This document shows, piece by piece, positions 34,449 to 43,913 of a stretch of DNA of 64,000 nt. A program made the position numbers and the translations under genes. Source of the DNA: JARRKC01 sp037388505 (lineage in GTDB: Bacteria > Acidobacteriota > UBA6911 > RPQK01 > JAPXNP01); NCBI GenBank assembly GCA_037388505.1, contig JARRKC010000003.1, forward strand, positions 97,634-161,633, given 5' to 3'. Positions within the stretch are counted from its first letter, which is position 1. Every line of letters starts with the position of its first letter. The notes beneath the pieces are model-generated. The model was given only the letters and a program-made list of their open reading frames with translations. It did no database searches and was not told where the DNA came from.

Positions 34449-35585
34449 TTATCGCCCCGACCCGTTCTTGACTTCGAACCGTGATCCCGGACTCACCTCG
34501 ATCAGAATCAGCTCGGGTGAAGCGAACAACCTGACCGGCGGCCCCCAGACGCCCACGCCCCTCGACAGGTAGAGTCTGCAGGCACCCACTACGTAGTTCC
34601 CCGCCCGGAAGCCCCCGTTCGCCAGGGCAACCAGAAGGACGGCGGGTAGTGTCTGTCCCCCGTGCGTGTGCCCCGACAACACCAGCGTCTGAGACCGGTC
34701 CTGAAGAAGGTGAGCGACGGCCGGGCGATGGCTCATGAGGAAGACGGGGCCGTTCAGCTGCGGAACCAGCTCGCGGACGGCTTCTCCCGGATTCGTGAGA
34801 CTCGCATCGTCGATGCCGGCAATCGCCAATCCGGGAACCAGCGGTTCACTTTCCTGGCGCAGCAGGCGAAATCGAAACGTACGGCAAAGCCGCGTGAAGT
34901 GCTCGACTCCGCTGTAGACGTCGTGGTTCCCGAAGGAGACATAGATCGGCTGCTCGGGGAAGACGGCCCTCAGCTCCCCGGCCTGGGCCCAGCCTCGACC
35001 GGTGGCATCGTCGATCAGGTCGCCCGGGAACAGGATGGCGTCAGGGTGAAGTTCGCGTGCTTCTTGCAGCGTACGTCTCCACTGGTCGGCCGACGAAATC
35101 TCGCCGAGATGGGAGTCTGAAAGCACGGCAAAGCGCGCCGGCTGAACGCCGGGAACCGTCACCCGCAGGGTGGTCAGGCGCGGTGTCGAGTAACCGATCA
35201 CCCAGCCCACGACCCCCAGGACCGCGGCCGATCCCCACAAGACCAGGACGGTGGTTCGACGCGCCCCCAGCGACCAGGACCCGAGCTGAACGTGAACTGC
35301 CAGCGAGGCGAGGACGCTGCCGATGTCGAAGAAGACGATGAGGGTCCAAAGGATCGCAAAGAACCCCGTCAGCAGAGCCCCAGAATAGATGAGAACCCGT
35401 GCCGACGTGCCGGTTGAACTCGAGGAAACGAAGATCCGGGCGAGCACGTAGGCAAAGCCCAGCAGGTAGACGCCGAGACCGATCAGAACACGGGTCAGCA
35501 CCGTTCCCCCGAACAACTGTTCCGTTCGATAGAAGACGTGCGTGAGGATCAGTGCCCAGATCGAGAAGATGATGATAAAGAACAT
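34449..35585 (-). CDS. Membrane-anchored metallophosphoesterase
   Basis: The 378-residue protein has about four N-terminal membrane helices (about 1-140). A calcineurin-like phosphoesterase domain on the other side of the membrane follows. The dinuclear-metal motifs are in order: LSDSHLG, PGDLIDD, FGNHDVYSG, MSHRP and LSGHTHGGQ. The arrangement fits the YkuE/YaeI-like group, some of which hydrolyse UDP-diacylglucosamine or other lipid-linked phosphates. It is the first gene of the minus-strand set with GNAT and M28 genes. Its start lies divergent from the S46 peptidase gene. Confidence 0.86.
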   Translation of the reverse strand: MFFIIIFSIWALILTHVFYRTEQLFGGTVLTRVLIGLGVYLLGFAYVLARIFVSSSSTGTSARVLIYSGALLTGFFAILWTLIVFFDIGSVLASLAVHVQLGSWSLGARRTTVLVLWGSAAVLGVVGWVIGYSTPRLTTLRVTVPGVQPARFAVLSDSHLGEISSADQWRRTLQEARELHPDAILFPGDLIDDATGRGWAQAGELRAVFPEQPIYVSFGNHDVYSGVEHFTRLCRTFRFRLLRQESEPLVPGLAIAGIDDASLTNPGEAVRELVPQLNGPVFLMSHRPAVAHLLQDRSQTLVLSGHTHGGQTLPAVLLVALANGGFRAGNYVVGACRLYLSRGVGVWGPPVRLFASPELILIEVSPGSRFEVKNGSGR

Positions 35586-35744
35586 GCGGCTGCTCCGTTA
35601 CAGGTCCGGGAAACTGTAACTGAAGAGCCTGGGGAAAGCCAACGGGAGAGACGGAAGCTCGAAGCTCCTAGCTTCCAACTTCCCTCTCTGGCACAATCGC
35701 ATCCGGCCAGTGAGCCCGGCCGGCCACCGGGCAGGAGGTTTGCG

Positions 35745-37919
35745 ATGCGTCGGTTCGTTGTGCTTGGGGTTGTTGTGCTGTTCAGTTCATTGAGTCTCGC
35801 CGTGGCGGAAGAAGGGATGTGGCCGCCGAGCCAGCTGCCTGAGATCGGGCAACAGCTGCGGAAGGCGGGCCTGCAGCTTCCCCCCGAACAGCTCGCGGAT
35901 CTCGCCGGATATCCGATCGACGCGGTCGTCAGTCTCGGGGGCTGTTCGGCCTCGTTCGTCTCTCCGGAAGGACTCATCATCACGAATCACCACTGCGCCT
36001 ACGGGGCGATCCAATACAATTCGACACCCGAGAAGAACCTGCTCGAGGAGGGTTTCCTTGCGAAGACGCGGGATCAGGAACTGCGTACGGCACCGGGCTC
36101 GGATGTCTATGTCACCCAAGAGATCCGCGACGTTACCGAGCAGATACTCGCCGACCTGAGTCCGACGTTGACGGGGCTGAAACGCTACCAGACCATCGAA
36201 CAGCGGGAAAAGGAACTCGTTGCCGAATGCGAGAAAGAGCCGGACATGCGCTGCCGGGTTGCCTCCTTCTACGGGGGTCTTTCCTACTCCCTGATCCGGC
36301 AGCTGGATATTCGGGATGTGCGGCTCGTTTATGCACCGCCGTCGGGAATCGGGAAGTTCGGCGGTGACATCGACAACTGGATGTGGCCTCGCCATACCGG
36401 GGACTATTCCTTCTACCGCGCCTATGTGGGACCCGACGGAAAACCGTCGGAGTACTCCACCTCCAACGTTCCCTATCACCCCAGACACTTCCTGAAGGTG
36501 GCAACCGACGGGCTGAAGCCCGGCAATTACGTCATGGTGGCGGGTTATCCGGGACGGACGAGCCGATACCGCCTGGCCACCGAGGTCAAGAGCACGTTCG
36601 AATGGACCTATCCTGCCCGCACCGAGGCCTACCGCCAGTGGCTCGACATTATCGAGGCAACGACCAAGAACCGTCCGGATGCCGCCCTCAAGTACGCCAG
36701 CCTGATTGCGGGGCTCAACAATACGATGAAGAACAACGAGGGTATGCTCGCCGGCTATGCCAAGAGCGACATGCTCCAGGAGAAAGAGCTTCTCGAACAA
36801 CGCCTCCAGGAATGGATCCAAAGCGACGCGACGCGAATGAGCCGCTTCGGCGATGCCTATACCGGGCTCGTCAAAGAGATCAAGGCGGGCGAGGCGAAAA
36901 GGACACTCGATTTCTACTACGGTCTGGCAGGCCGGTCCTCGATGCTGAGCACGGCTCGCCGGCTGTATCGGCTGGCACGGGAGAAGCAAAAGCCGGACAT
37001 GGAGCGGGACCCCGGCTATCAGAAGCGTGATTTCGAGCGAATCCGCCAGTCACTCCAGCGACTCGACCGGCGATTCGATCCGGCCGTCGACCAGGCCGTC
37101 ATGGAGCATTTCATCCTCGAGTACTGCCAGAAGGTGCCTGAATCCGAGAGAATCAAGGCATTCGACCAGTGGTTCGGCCTCGACTCCGCGGGTGACCCGT
37201 CCGCCGTTGTGCATTCCCGACTCGAGGAGATGTATTCGACGACGACGCTCGTCAATCCGGAGAAGCGCCTCGAGCTTATGGACGCTTCCGTCCAGCAACT
37301 GGAGGACTCCGGAGACCCCTTCATCAAGCTGGCCGTCGCTCTCTATCCATCGGATGAAGCGATGCGAAGGGAGGAGCGAGAACATGAGGGGCGACTCCAA
37401 GCATTGCGCCCGCGTTACATGCAGGCACTCATCGACTTCCTGCACCAGGAGGGAAAGACCGTCTACCCCGACGCCAATGGAACACTGCGCGTGACTTACG
37501 GTACCGTCAAGGGCTACAGTCCGCGCGACGCCGTCTACTACGAACCCTTCACTTCCGTCCGAGGAGTGATCGAGAAGGATACCGGTAAAGAGCCGTTCGA
37601 TACGCCTCCGGCCGCACTAAAGGCCATGCGTTCGATTCAAGATGGGCGCTGGTTCATGAACAGCATCCACTCGGTACCCGTGAACTTCCTGTCCACCGTC
37701 GATACGACCGGTGGGAATTCCGGCTCTCCGACTCTGAATGCTCGAGGCGAATTGGTGGGACTGCTCTTCGACGGCAACTACGAAAGCATGATCGCCGACT
37801 GGGACTTCATGCCCCAGATCACGCGTTCCATCCACGTGGATATCCGATATGTCTTGTGGCTGATGGACAAGGTCGATCACGCAGATGCTCTCTTGACGGA
37901 ACTCGGCGTCAACCCATAG
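35745..37919 (+). CDS. S46-family dipeptidyl-peptidase (DPP7/DPP11-like)
   Basis: ATG 35745 follows GCAGGAGGT and opens a signal peptide (MRRFVVLGVVVLFSSLSLAV). The 724-residue enzyme has the S46 catalytic motifs: His in SPEGLIITNHHCAYGA, Asp in GGDIDNWMWPRHTGDYSFYR, and Ser in DTTGGNSGSPTLNARGE. The central helical domain unique to S46 lies in between. These periplasmic enzymes release dipeptides from protein N-termini and are key for growth on peptides. The substrate preference (hydrophobic for DPP7, acidic for DPP11) depends on one residue near the C-terminus that I cannot align confidently. The length is normal. Confidence 0.92.
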   Translation: MRRFVVLGVVVLFSSLSLAVAEEGMWPPSQLPEIGQQLRKAGLQLPPEQLADLAGYPIDAVVSLGGCSASFVSPEGLIITNHHCAYGAIQYNSTPEKNLLEEGFLAKTRDQELRTAPGSDVYVTQEIRDVTEQILADLSPTLTGLKRYQTIEQREKELVAECEKEPDMRCRVASFYGGLSYSLIRQLDIRDVRLVYAPPSGIGKFGGDIDNWMWPRHTGDYSFYRAYVGPDGKPSEYSTSNVPYHPRHFLKVATDGLKPGNYVMVAGYPGRTSRYRLATEVKSTFEWTYPARTEAYRQWLDIIEATTKNRPDAALKYASLIAGLNNTMKNNEGMLAGYAKSDMLQEKELLEQRLQEWIQSDATRMSRFGDAYTGLVKEIKAGEAKRTLDFYYGLAGRSSMLSTARRLYRLAREKQKPDMERDPGYQKRDFERIRQSLQRLDRRFDPAVDQAVMEHFILEYCQKVPESERIKAFDQWFGLDSAGDPSAVVHSRLEEMYSTTTLVNPEKRLELMDASVQQLEDSGDPFIKLAVALYPSDEAMRREEREHEGRLQALRPRYMQALIDFLHQEGKTVYPDANGTLRVTYGTVKGYSPRDAVYYEPFTSVRGVIEKDTGKEPFDTPPAALKAMRSIQDGRWFMNSIHSVPVNFLSTVDTTGGNSGSPTLNARGELVGLLFDGNYESMIADWDFMPQITRSIHVDIRYVLWLMDKVDHADALLTELGVNP

Positions 37920-38010
37920 CCATGGGCCTCACCGGGCAAAACCCAAAATCCGGGATCACGAGAGAAAGCGGTCGGAGTCTCGGCGAAGGAGTTGGCGAAG
38001 AGATAGGGAC

Positions 38011-38217
38011 ATGTTCTTGCAGAGTCTGCTGGGAATCCTGGTGATCCTGTCGCTCGCCTGGCTTTTGAGCGAACACCGCTGGAAGGTGAGCTGGCGCCTG
38101 GTGCTGACCGGTCTGGCCCTCCAGGCGGCCATTGCCGTCTTCCTCCTCAAAGTCCCGATCTCTCAACGTGTTTTTCTCTCACTGAATCACGTAGTCATGG
38201 CTTTGGATGAGTCCACC
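38011..38217 (+). pseudogene. Truncated nucleoside transporter (NupC/CNT N-terminus)
   Basis: The frame begins MFLQSLLGILVILSLAWLLS and continues through KVPISQRVFLSLNHVVMALDE. This is the N-terminal end of concentrative nucleoside transporters: two helices and the loop before the first conserved motif. Homology stops near residue 69 of an expected length of about 400. The next bases are the G/A-rich dispersed repeat (copy 2), so the gene was broken at or by the repeat. The residual frame runs to 38292 but is not transporter-like there. Confidence 0.72.
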
Positions 38218-38420
38218 CAGGCGAGAACGAGAGAACTGGAGGACCGGAGAACCGGAGCTAGGAGTTCCGGAGAGCTGTACGCGGTGATCTGACATTTCCG
38301 ACCCCGTGGACGGGGCGCACGGAGTGGGCGAGATGGGCGGACGAACCGACTGAACCGACTGCCAAACTCCAAAACCTGGAACCTCGAACCTCGGAACTCC
38401 AGAACTCGGAATTTGGAGCA
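38210..38420. repeat. Composite dispersed repeat, copy 2
   Basis: GAGAACTGGAGGACCGGAGA-type microrepeats, then GAGTGGGCGAGATGGGCGGA with ACCGACTGAACCGACTG, then AACCTGGAACCTCGAACCTC repeats. The order of these modules matches the tail of the copy at 43914-44178. Its left end coincides with the break in the NupC-like fragment. Confidence 0.6.
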
Positions 38421-38556
38421 TGTCCGTTCCGGGCGTCCCGCTCTCCGATGCCCGATTCCCGTCTCCCGTGAGAGATGCGGGACGGTTCGCTGAAACCCTG
38501 CTACAATCGTCGCTTCAAGCTTCCAACTTCAACCAATGTGACTTGCGAGACATGCC

Positions 38557-40833
38557 ATGAAAGTGCCGCCCTTCCTTCGCCCCTGGTCAACCACTCTGTC
38601 CCTCACCTCTCTGCTGATGTGCCTTTCGCCGACCCTCTCTTGGGGGGCAGAGGCTCCCCTAGGCTTCACTCAGAAAGCGGGTCAGCAGGAGACTTCCGTC
38701 GAGCAGCGCTTCGACCAGGCGATCAACAAGGGCGACCTGCGGGACTGGATGGAGTTCATGAGTTCTCGTCCCCATCACGTCGGGACTCCTTTTGGAAAGA
38801 AGGTTGCGGAATTCGTTGCCGGAAAGTTCAAGGAGTGGGGCTACGACACTTCGATCGAGACCTTCTACGTCCTCTTTCCCACCCCCAAAGAGAGGGCGCT
38901 GACACTGCTCGCGCCGGAGCACTACGACGCAAAACTCACAGAACCGGCGCTCGCTGCCGACCATACCTCCAGTCAACAGAACGAACAGCTGCCGACCTTC
39001 AACTTCTATTCGAAGGACGGCGACGTCACCGCCGAAGTCGTGTACGTCAACTACGGGATCCCCAGTGACTATGAGCAACTGGAACGCCTGGGCATCGACG
39101 TCAAGGGCAAGGTCGTCATCGCCCGCTACGGGGCTTCATGGCGGGGAATCAAGCCGAAGCTGGCTGCCGAAAAGGGAGCCATCGGCTGCATCATCTATTC
39201 CGACCCGCGTGACGACGGCTACTTCGAAGGTGACGTCTACCCCAAGGGGCCGTACCGGATGGCGGAGGGAGTCCAACGCGGCTCGGTGATGGATATGCCT
39301 CTCTATCCCGGCGATCCACTGACGCCTTCGGAGCCGGCGACACGCGACGCCAAGAGGCTCCCCATGGACGAGGCGCCGACCTTGGCCAAGATCCCCGTTC
39401 TTCCTATCTCCTACGAAGACGCGCTCCCGATCCTGCGTTCTCTAAGTGGACCGGTCGCTCCGGGTTCCTGGAGGGGAGCCCTGCCGATCACGTACCACGT
39501 GGGCCCCGGCCCGGCCAAGGTTCGGCTGAAGGTTCAGGCCGACTGGAATCTGGTCCCGATCCACGACGTGATCGCCCGTCTGCCCGGATCGGAATATCCG
39601 GATCAGTGGATCATCCGGGGGAACCATCATGACGCCTGGGTGAACGGCGCCGACGACCCGATCTCCGGATTGGTCTGCCTCATGGAAGAGGCCCGGAGCA
39701 TCTCAGAATTGGTCAAGACGGGCTGGCGCCCCAAACGTACCATCGTCTTCGCGGCCTGGGACGGAGAAGAGCCCGGACTCATCGGGTCGACGGAGTGGGT
39801 GGAGGCCCACGTCCCGGAACTCGCAGACAAGGCCGTCGCCTATATCAACACGGACGGAAACGGCCGCGGCTTTCTCCAGGCCTCAGGTTCCCATGTGCTG
39901 GAGAAGCTCATCAACCAGGTCGCCGGCGACGTCAAAGATCCCGAAAAAGGTGTCACCATACTGGCCCGTCGCAAGTCCCGCGATCTCGTACTCGCGGATC
40001 CGAACAAACGGCGGGAGCTGTTGGGCTCCCAGACGATCCACATCGGGGCACTCGGATCGGGCTCGGACTACACGCCTTTTCTGCAGCATATGGGCATTTC
40101 CTCGGTCAACCTCGGCTTTGGTGGCGAATCCGGCGGCGGATCCTACCACTCGATTTACGATTCCTTCGATTACTACACCCGATTCGGGGATCCGAAGTTC
40201 GAATATGGTGAGGCGCTCTCGGAAACAGCCGGCCGGCTGGTGCTTCGCCTCGCGGATGCGGACATCCTTCCCTGGGATTTCACCGGCATGGCGCAGACGG
40301 TGCAGCGCTATCTCGGAGAGCTCACGGGCCTTGTCGACTCAATGCGCACCCAGACCGATCTGGAGAACCGCCTCATCGAAGAGGGCGACTACGACGCGTA
40401 TTTCGACCCGACCAAGACCTTCGTCATCCCCAAGGAGAAATCAGCCGTTCCATTCCTGAACTTCGCTCCGCTGCAGAACGCGGTCAGCCGCCTTCTGGAC
40501 GTCGCCTCCGACTATGCGGACGCCTATCAGACTTTCGTCAAAGATCCGTCGGCCCATCAAGGGGTCCCCCTTGATCAGGTCAATCAGGCTCTGCTACTGA
40601 CGGAACGGGCACTGACGCGGACCCAGGGACTGACCGGCCGTCCCTGGTATCGGCACTACATTTACGCTCCCGGCTTCTACACGGGCTACGGCGTGAAGAC
40701 GCTGCCCGGCGTGCGGGAAGCGATCGAGCAGCGACAGTGGGAGGAGGCGGATCAACAGATCCGCATCACGGCCGACGTTTTGAACGCGTACTCCGACAAG
40801 ATCGCCGGGGTTACCGGCCTTCTGCAACACTGA
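38557..40833 (+). CDS. Secreted M28B peptidase (glutamate carboxypeptidase II-like)
   Basis: The 758-residue protein has a signal peptide (about 1-31, ending LSWGAEA) and the three-domain layout of the PSMA/transferrin-receptor group. A protease-associated domain (about 165-290, GKVVIARYGASWRGIKPKLA) sits within the N-terminal part. The zinc-peptidase domain has ligands in NHHDAWVNGADDPISG, WDGEEPGLIGS, NTDGNGRG and SYHSIYDSFDYYTRFGDP. A C-terminal transferrin-receptor-like dimerisation domain covers about 630-758. It is expected to remove residues from peptides outside the cytoplasm. A TACAAT box lies about 50 bases upstream of the start. Confidence 0.9.
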   Translation: MKVPPFLRPWSTTLSLTSLLMCLSPTLSWGAEAPLGFTQKAGQQETSVEQRFDQAINKGDLRDWMEFMSSRPHHVGTPFGKKVAEFVAGKFKEWGYDTSIETFYVLFPTPKERALTLLAPEHYDAKLTEPALAADHTSSQQNEQLPTFNFYSKDGDVTAEVVYVNYGIPSDYEQLERLGIDVKGKVVIARYGASWRGIKPKLAAEKGAIGCIIYSDPRDDGYFEGDVYPKGPYRMAEGVQRGSVMDMPLYPGDPLTPSEPATRDAKRLPMDEAPTLAKIPVLPISYEDALPILRSLSGPVAPGSWRGALPITYHVGPGPAKVRLKVQADWNLVPIHDVIARLPGSEYPDQWIIRGNHHDAWVNGADDPISGLVCLMEEARSISELVKTGWRPKRTIVFAAWDGEEPGLIGSTEWVEAHVPELADKAVAYINTDGNGRGFLQASGSHVLEKLINQVAGDVKDPEKGVTILARRKSRDLVLADPNKRRELLGSQTIHIGALGSGSDYTPFLQHMGISSVNLGFGGESGGGSYHSIYDSFDYYTRFGDPKFEYGEALSETAGRLVLRLADADILPWDFTGMAQTVQRYLGELTGLVDSMRTQTDLENRLIEEGDYDAYFDPTKTFVIPKEKSAVPFLNFAPLQNAVSRLLDVASDYADAYQTFVKDPSAHQGVPLDQVNQALLLTERALTRTQGLTGRPWYRHYIYAPGFYTGYGVKTLPGVREAIEQRQWEEADQQIRITADVLNAYSDKIAGVTGLLQH

Positions 40834-40849
40834 TGGAGACACCAAGTCA

Positions 40850-41063
40850 TGCTCGTCGTGTCGTTGTGGTGAATACTTCCTGACCGTTCGGCACCGGCTG
40901 ACCACGACGACACGACGCCGAGTGTCGACCACGACGTTCACAACGAAGCACGACGGGTGCTCGTCGTGTCGTTGTGGTGAATACTCCTTGACCGTTCGGC
41001 ACCGGCTGACCACGACGACACGACGCCGAGTGTTAACCACGACGTTCACAACGAAGCACGACG
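40850..41063. repeat. Two 108-bp tandem copies of a palindromic repeat
   Basis: The unit starts at 40850 and again at 40958 with only a few differences. Within each unit CGTCGTGTCGTTGTGGT (40854-40870) is complementary to ACCACGACGACACGACG (40901-40917) except for one G-U pair, and a third related arm (GTTCACAACGAAGCACGACG) follows. Each copy can form a long cruciform or RNA hairpin. It fills the space between the M28 gene and the ROK gene and may hold the promoter of the latter. Confidence 0.75.
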
Positions 41064-41080
41064 TGGTACGCTCTGCGTCG

Positions 41081-42220
41081 ATGCGGAAAACAGAAGGCAC
41101 CCCGGCCCCTCGTTTTCACAATGACCCTCGCATCGTGCTGACCCTGGACGCAGGCGGCACCACGTTCGAGTTCTCGGCGATTCGAGGTCACCAGGAGGTC
41201 GGCGCCTCCGCCGTTCTCGCTGCCGAACCGAACTCCCTCGACAAGAGTCTGGCCAATCTCGTCCGCGGCTTCGAGACGATCCGACAGCAGCTTCCCGAAC
41301 CTCCGGTCGCGATCAGCTTTGCGTTCCCGGGACCGGCCGACTATCCACGCGGAATCGTCGCGAACGTCGGCAACCTCCCCGCCTTCCGCGGTGGCGTTCC
41401 CCTTGGTCCGATGCTCGAGGATCACTTTGGGATACCCGTCTTTCTGAACAACGACGGTGACCTCTTCACGTACGGCGAGGCACTGTCCGGCTTTCTACCT
41501 TTCGTGAATCGTCTGCTCGAGGAAGCAGGAAGCTCCAGACGCTACAGGAACCTGGTTGGCCTGACTTTGGGAACCGGGCTGGGAGGGGGCGCCGTGATCG
41601 ACGGCCGTCTCGTCGTCGGTGACAATTCTGCGGGAGGCGAAGTCTGGCTCCTCCGCAACAAGCTCGATCCGGAGACCGATGCTGAGGAAGGCGCTTCGAT
41701 CCGAGCGGTCAAGAGGACCTACGCGAGAGCGGCAGACATTCCTTTCATCCGGGTGCCCGAACCGAAGGAAATCTACCGAATAGGGATAGGAGAAAGCACC
41801 GGGAATCGGGAGGCCGCCGGAGAGGCGTTTCGACGTCTGGGAGACGTGGCAGGAGACGTTCTTGCCCAGGCGTTGACCCTGATTGACGGCCTGGCGGTCA
41901 TCGGCGGTGGATTGTCGGCGGCGCATCCCTTGTTCATGACGGCCCTCGTTCAGTCGATGAACAGTTCATTCCGACGACCGTCAGGATCACTGAAGCGACT
42001 GATCCCCCGAACCTTCAATCTCGAGGATCCACTGGAGCTCCGGGATTTCCTCACGACTGACGTGCGTTCCCTGCCCGTGCCGGGTTCCGAAAGAACCGTC
42101 TCATTCGACGCCCTGCCTCGGACCGCTGTGGGACTTTCCCGTCTGGGAACAGGACGCGCCGTCTCGATCGGCGCCTACGCCTTTGCCCTCGACCGCCTCG
42201 ATTCAGCCGACAACGGGTAG
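41081..42220 (+). CDS. ROK-family protein (sugar kinase-like), zinc motif absent
   Basis: The start is ATG 41081; the open frame extends upstream only through the tandem repeat. The 379-residue protein has the N-terminal ATP-binding loop LDAGGTTFEFSAI, the catalytic-region NNDGDLFTYGEALSGFLP and LGTGLGGGAVIDGRLVVGDN. These define the ROK/glucokinase fold. The usual zinc site (GHxxx followed by CxCGxxGC) is missing: after NSAGGEVWLL the sequence runs into an unrelated helical insert. There is no N-terminal HTH, so it is not a NagC-type repressor. It may phosphorylate a sugar or be a divergent, possibly inactive, relative. Confidence 0.8.
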   Translation: MRKTEGTPAPRFHNDPRIVLTLDAGGTTFEFSAIRGHQEVGASAVLAAEPNSLDKSLANLVRGFETIRQQLPEPPVAISFAFPGPADYPRGIVANVGNLPAFRGGVPLGPMLEDHFGIPVFLNNDGDLFTYGEALSGFLPFVNRLLEEAGSSRRYRNLVGLTLGTGLGGGAVIDGRLVVGDNSAGGEVWLLRNKLDPETDAEEGASIRAVKRTYARAADIPFIRVPEPKEIYRIGIGESTGNREAAGEAFRRLGDVAGDVLAQALTLIDGLAVIGGGLSAAHPLFMTALVQSMNSSFRRPSGSLKRLIPRTFNLEDPLELRDFLTTDVRSLPVPGSERTVSFDALPRTAVGLSRLGTGRAVSIGAYAFALDRLDSADNG

Positions 42221-42228
42221 CTCGACTG

Positions 42229-43137
42229 CTAAACCTCCGGGCAAGATTCTTGATACGCGGACGATTCGATCTGCAGTGTGATGTGCCCGATGCCGAAGGA
42301 AGACTCGAGGTGCTGCTTCATTCGACTCAGCAGCTCGTCGCGATCAAAACCCGAATCGCAGCGGACATGCGCGGAAAGGGCGATCAGTCCGCTGGTGATC
42401 GTCCAAATGTGCAGATCGTGAACATCCACGGCGCCATTGACGGCGCGCATGGCACAGTACACCTCGTCCACATCGATCTCACCGGGAGAGCTTTCCATCA
42501 GCACGGCAACCGATTCCTTGAGCACGTTCCAGGATGAGTAAATCACCAGAAGGCCGATCAGCAGGGACGCCACCGGATCCGCCCAGTTCCATCCCAAGAG
42601 CCAGATGAGCAGACCGGCTACGATGGCCTGAATGCTGCCGAGTGTATCGGCCAAGACGTGCAGCCACACAGTCTTGAGATTCAGGCTCTCATCCTTCCCT
42701 CCGTGCAGGATTCGAAGACCGATCAGGTTGACGGCCAGCCCCCCGATCGCAATGCCCATCATCAGTTCACCGCGAACCGACGGCATCGTCGCCAGCCTGT
42801 GATAGGCCTCGACGAAGATGAAGATGGAGACGGCGACCAGAGCCGCTCCGTTTGCGAGCGCAGCCAGGATCTCCGTTCGGAAATATCCCCAAGTGTGCCG
42901 CGATGGAGACGGCTGTTCGGCCAGCCAGAGGGCAAAGAGCGCCAGGGCCAGTGACCCCGCGTCGGACAGCATGTGGCCGGCATCCGCCATCAACGCCAGC
43001 GAGCCGGTCACGAAGCCGCCCGCGAACTCGGCTACCATGTACGCACAAACCAGCCCAAGGGACCAGGAGAGACGCCGTCGGTTCCGCCCCCGGTCATCTC
43101 CGGATTCCCTTTTTGCGTGATTGTGACCGTGTCCCAT
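42229..43137 (-). CDS. Cation diffusion facilitator (CzcD/ZitB-type metal exporter)
   Basis: I start at the internal ATG (43137) because MGHGHNHAK is the typical histidine-rich CDF N-terminus; a longer frame to 43209 is possible. The 302-residue protein has six membrane helices. The metal-binding motifs are in helix 2 (LMADAGHMLSDAGSLALAL) and helix 5 (WLHVLADTLGSIQAIVAG). A cytoplasmic C-terminal domain (VNGAVDVHDLHIWTITSGLI and the final HITLQIE) completes it. CDF proteins exchange protons for zinc, cobalt or cadmium. The gene converges on the ROK gene. Confidence 0.9.
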   Translation of the reverse strand: MGHGHNHAKRESGDDRGRNRRRLSWSLGLVCAYMVAEFAGGFVTGSLALMADAGHMLSDAGSLALALFALWLAEQPSPSRHTWGYFRTEILAALANGAALVAVSIFIFVEAYHRLATMPSVRGELMMGIAIGGLAVNLIGLRILHGGKDESLNLKTVWLHVLADTLGSIQAIVAGLLIWLLGWNWADPVASLLIGLLVIYSSWNVLKESVAVLMESSPGEIDVDEVYCAMRAVNGAVDVHDLHIWTITSGLIALSAHVRCDSGFDRDELLSRMKQHLESSFGIGHITLQIESSAYQESCPEV

Positions 43138-43229
43138 CGCGATTCTTCCATCATAACGGGTCCCGGAGATCTGCATTCTCAAATCCATCCTGGAATCCTT
43201 CCCCCCCAAGCCGCAAACTAGAGTCCATC

Positions 43230-43913
43230 ATGGACCGCACCCTTTCCGTCGACCAGGCTCGGCGAGTCTACGACCGCATCGGCAGGAAGCAGGACACTCA
43301 AAGGTTCTATGAGAACCCTGCTCTCGAACGGTTGATCGCAGCGGCTCGATTTCGAGAAGCCGGACATGTCGTCGAATTCGGCTGTGGCACAGGGGCGTTC
43401 GCCCTCCGCCTTCTGAAACAGGAACTGCCCATCCGATGCCGCTATTCGGCTTTCGATTTGAGTTCGACGATGGTGGGAATCGCTCGTGAGCGGTTGGCAC
43501 CATTTTCACAGCGTGCAACCGTGATTCAGACCGACGGCTCGCCCAGGCTTCCGCTCGGTGATGCGGTCAGTGACCGGTTCGTCGCCAACTACGTCTTGGA
43601 CCTGCTTGCCGAACGGACGATCGAAGCCGTGCTCAATGAGGCCTACCGTCTCCTGCGTCCCGGGGGAATCCTGTGCGTCGCAAGCTTGACCCGCGGGTGC
43701 ACTGTCGCGTCGAAAGCACTGATCACCATTTGGAGAACGTTGCACCGGATCTCACCCATTCTGGTCGGAGGCTGTCGGCCGATCCGCCTCGGCGAGTTCC
43801 TTTCGGAGGATGACTGGGACATCGTGCTGTCGGAGACCGTCGTCTCCTGGACCGTTCCCTCAGCGATCCTGGTCGCACGCCGCCGAAGCGCCTCCGGCGA
43901 CGAAGCCGCCTGA
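43230..43913 (+). CDS. Class I SAM-dependent methyltransferase
   Basis: The start is ATG 43230, and the 227-residue product begins MDRTLSVDQARRVYDRIGRK. Motif I is VVEFGCGTGAFALRLL. Motif II-like RYSAFDLSSTMVGIAR, the post-motif region VIQTDGSPRLPLGDAVSDRF and LRPGGILCVASL follow, all typical of UbiE/Methyltransf_11 proteins. There is no domain identifying the acceptor; UbiE-like methyltransferases act on quinones, lipids or small acids. The gene is divergent from the CDF exporter, with less than 100 bp between starts, and is followed by a composite repeat. Confidence 0.85.
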   Translation: MDRTLSVDQARRVYDRIGRKQDTQRFYENPALERLIAAARFREAGHVVEFGCGTGAFALRLLKQELPIRCRYSAFDLSSTMVGIARERLAPFSQRATVIQTDGSPRLPLGDAVSDRFVANYVLDLLAERTIEAVLNEAYRLLRPGGILCVASLTRGCTVASKALITIWRTLHRISPILVGGCRPIRLGEFLSEDDWDIVLSETVVSWTVPSAILVARRRSASGDEAA

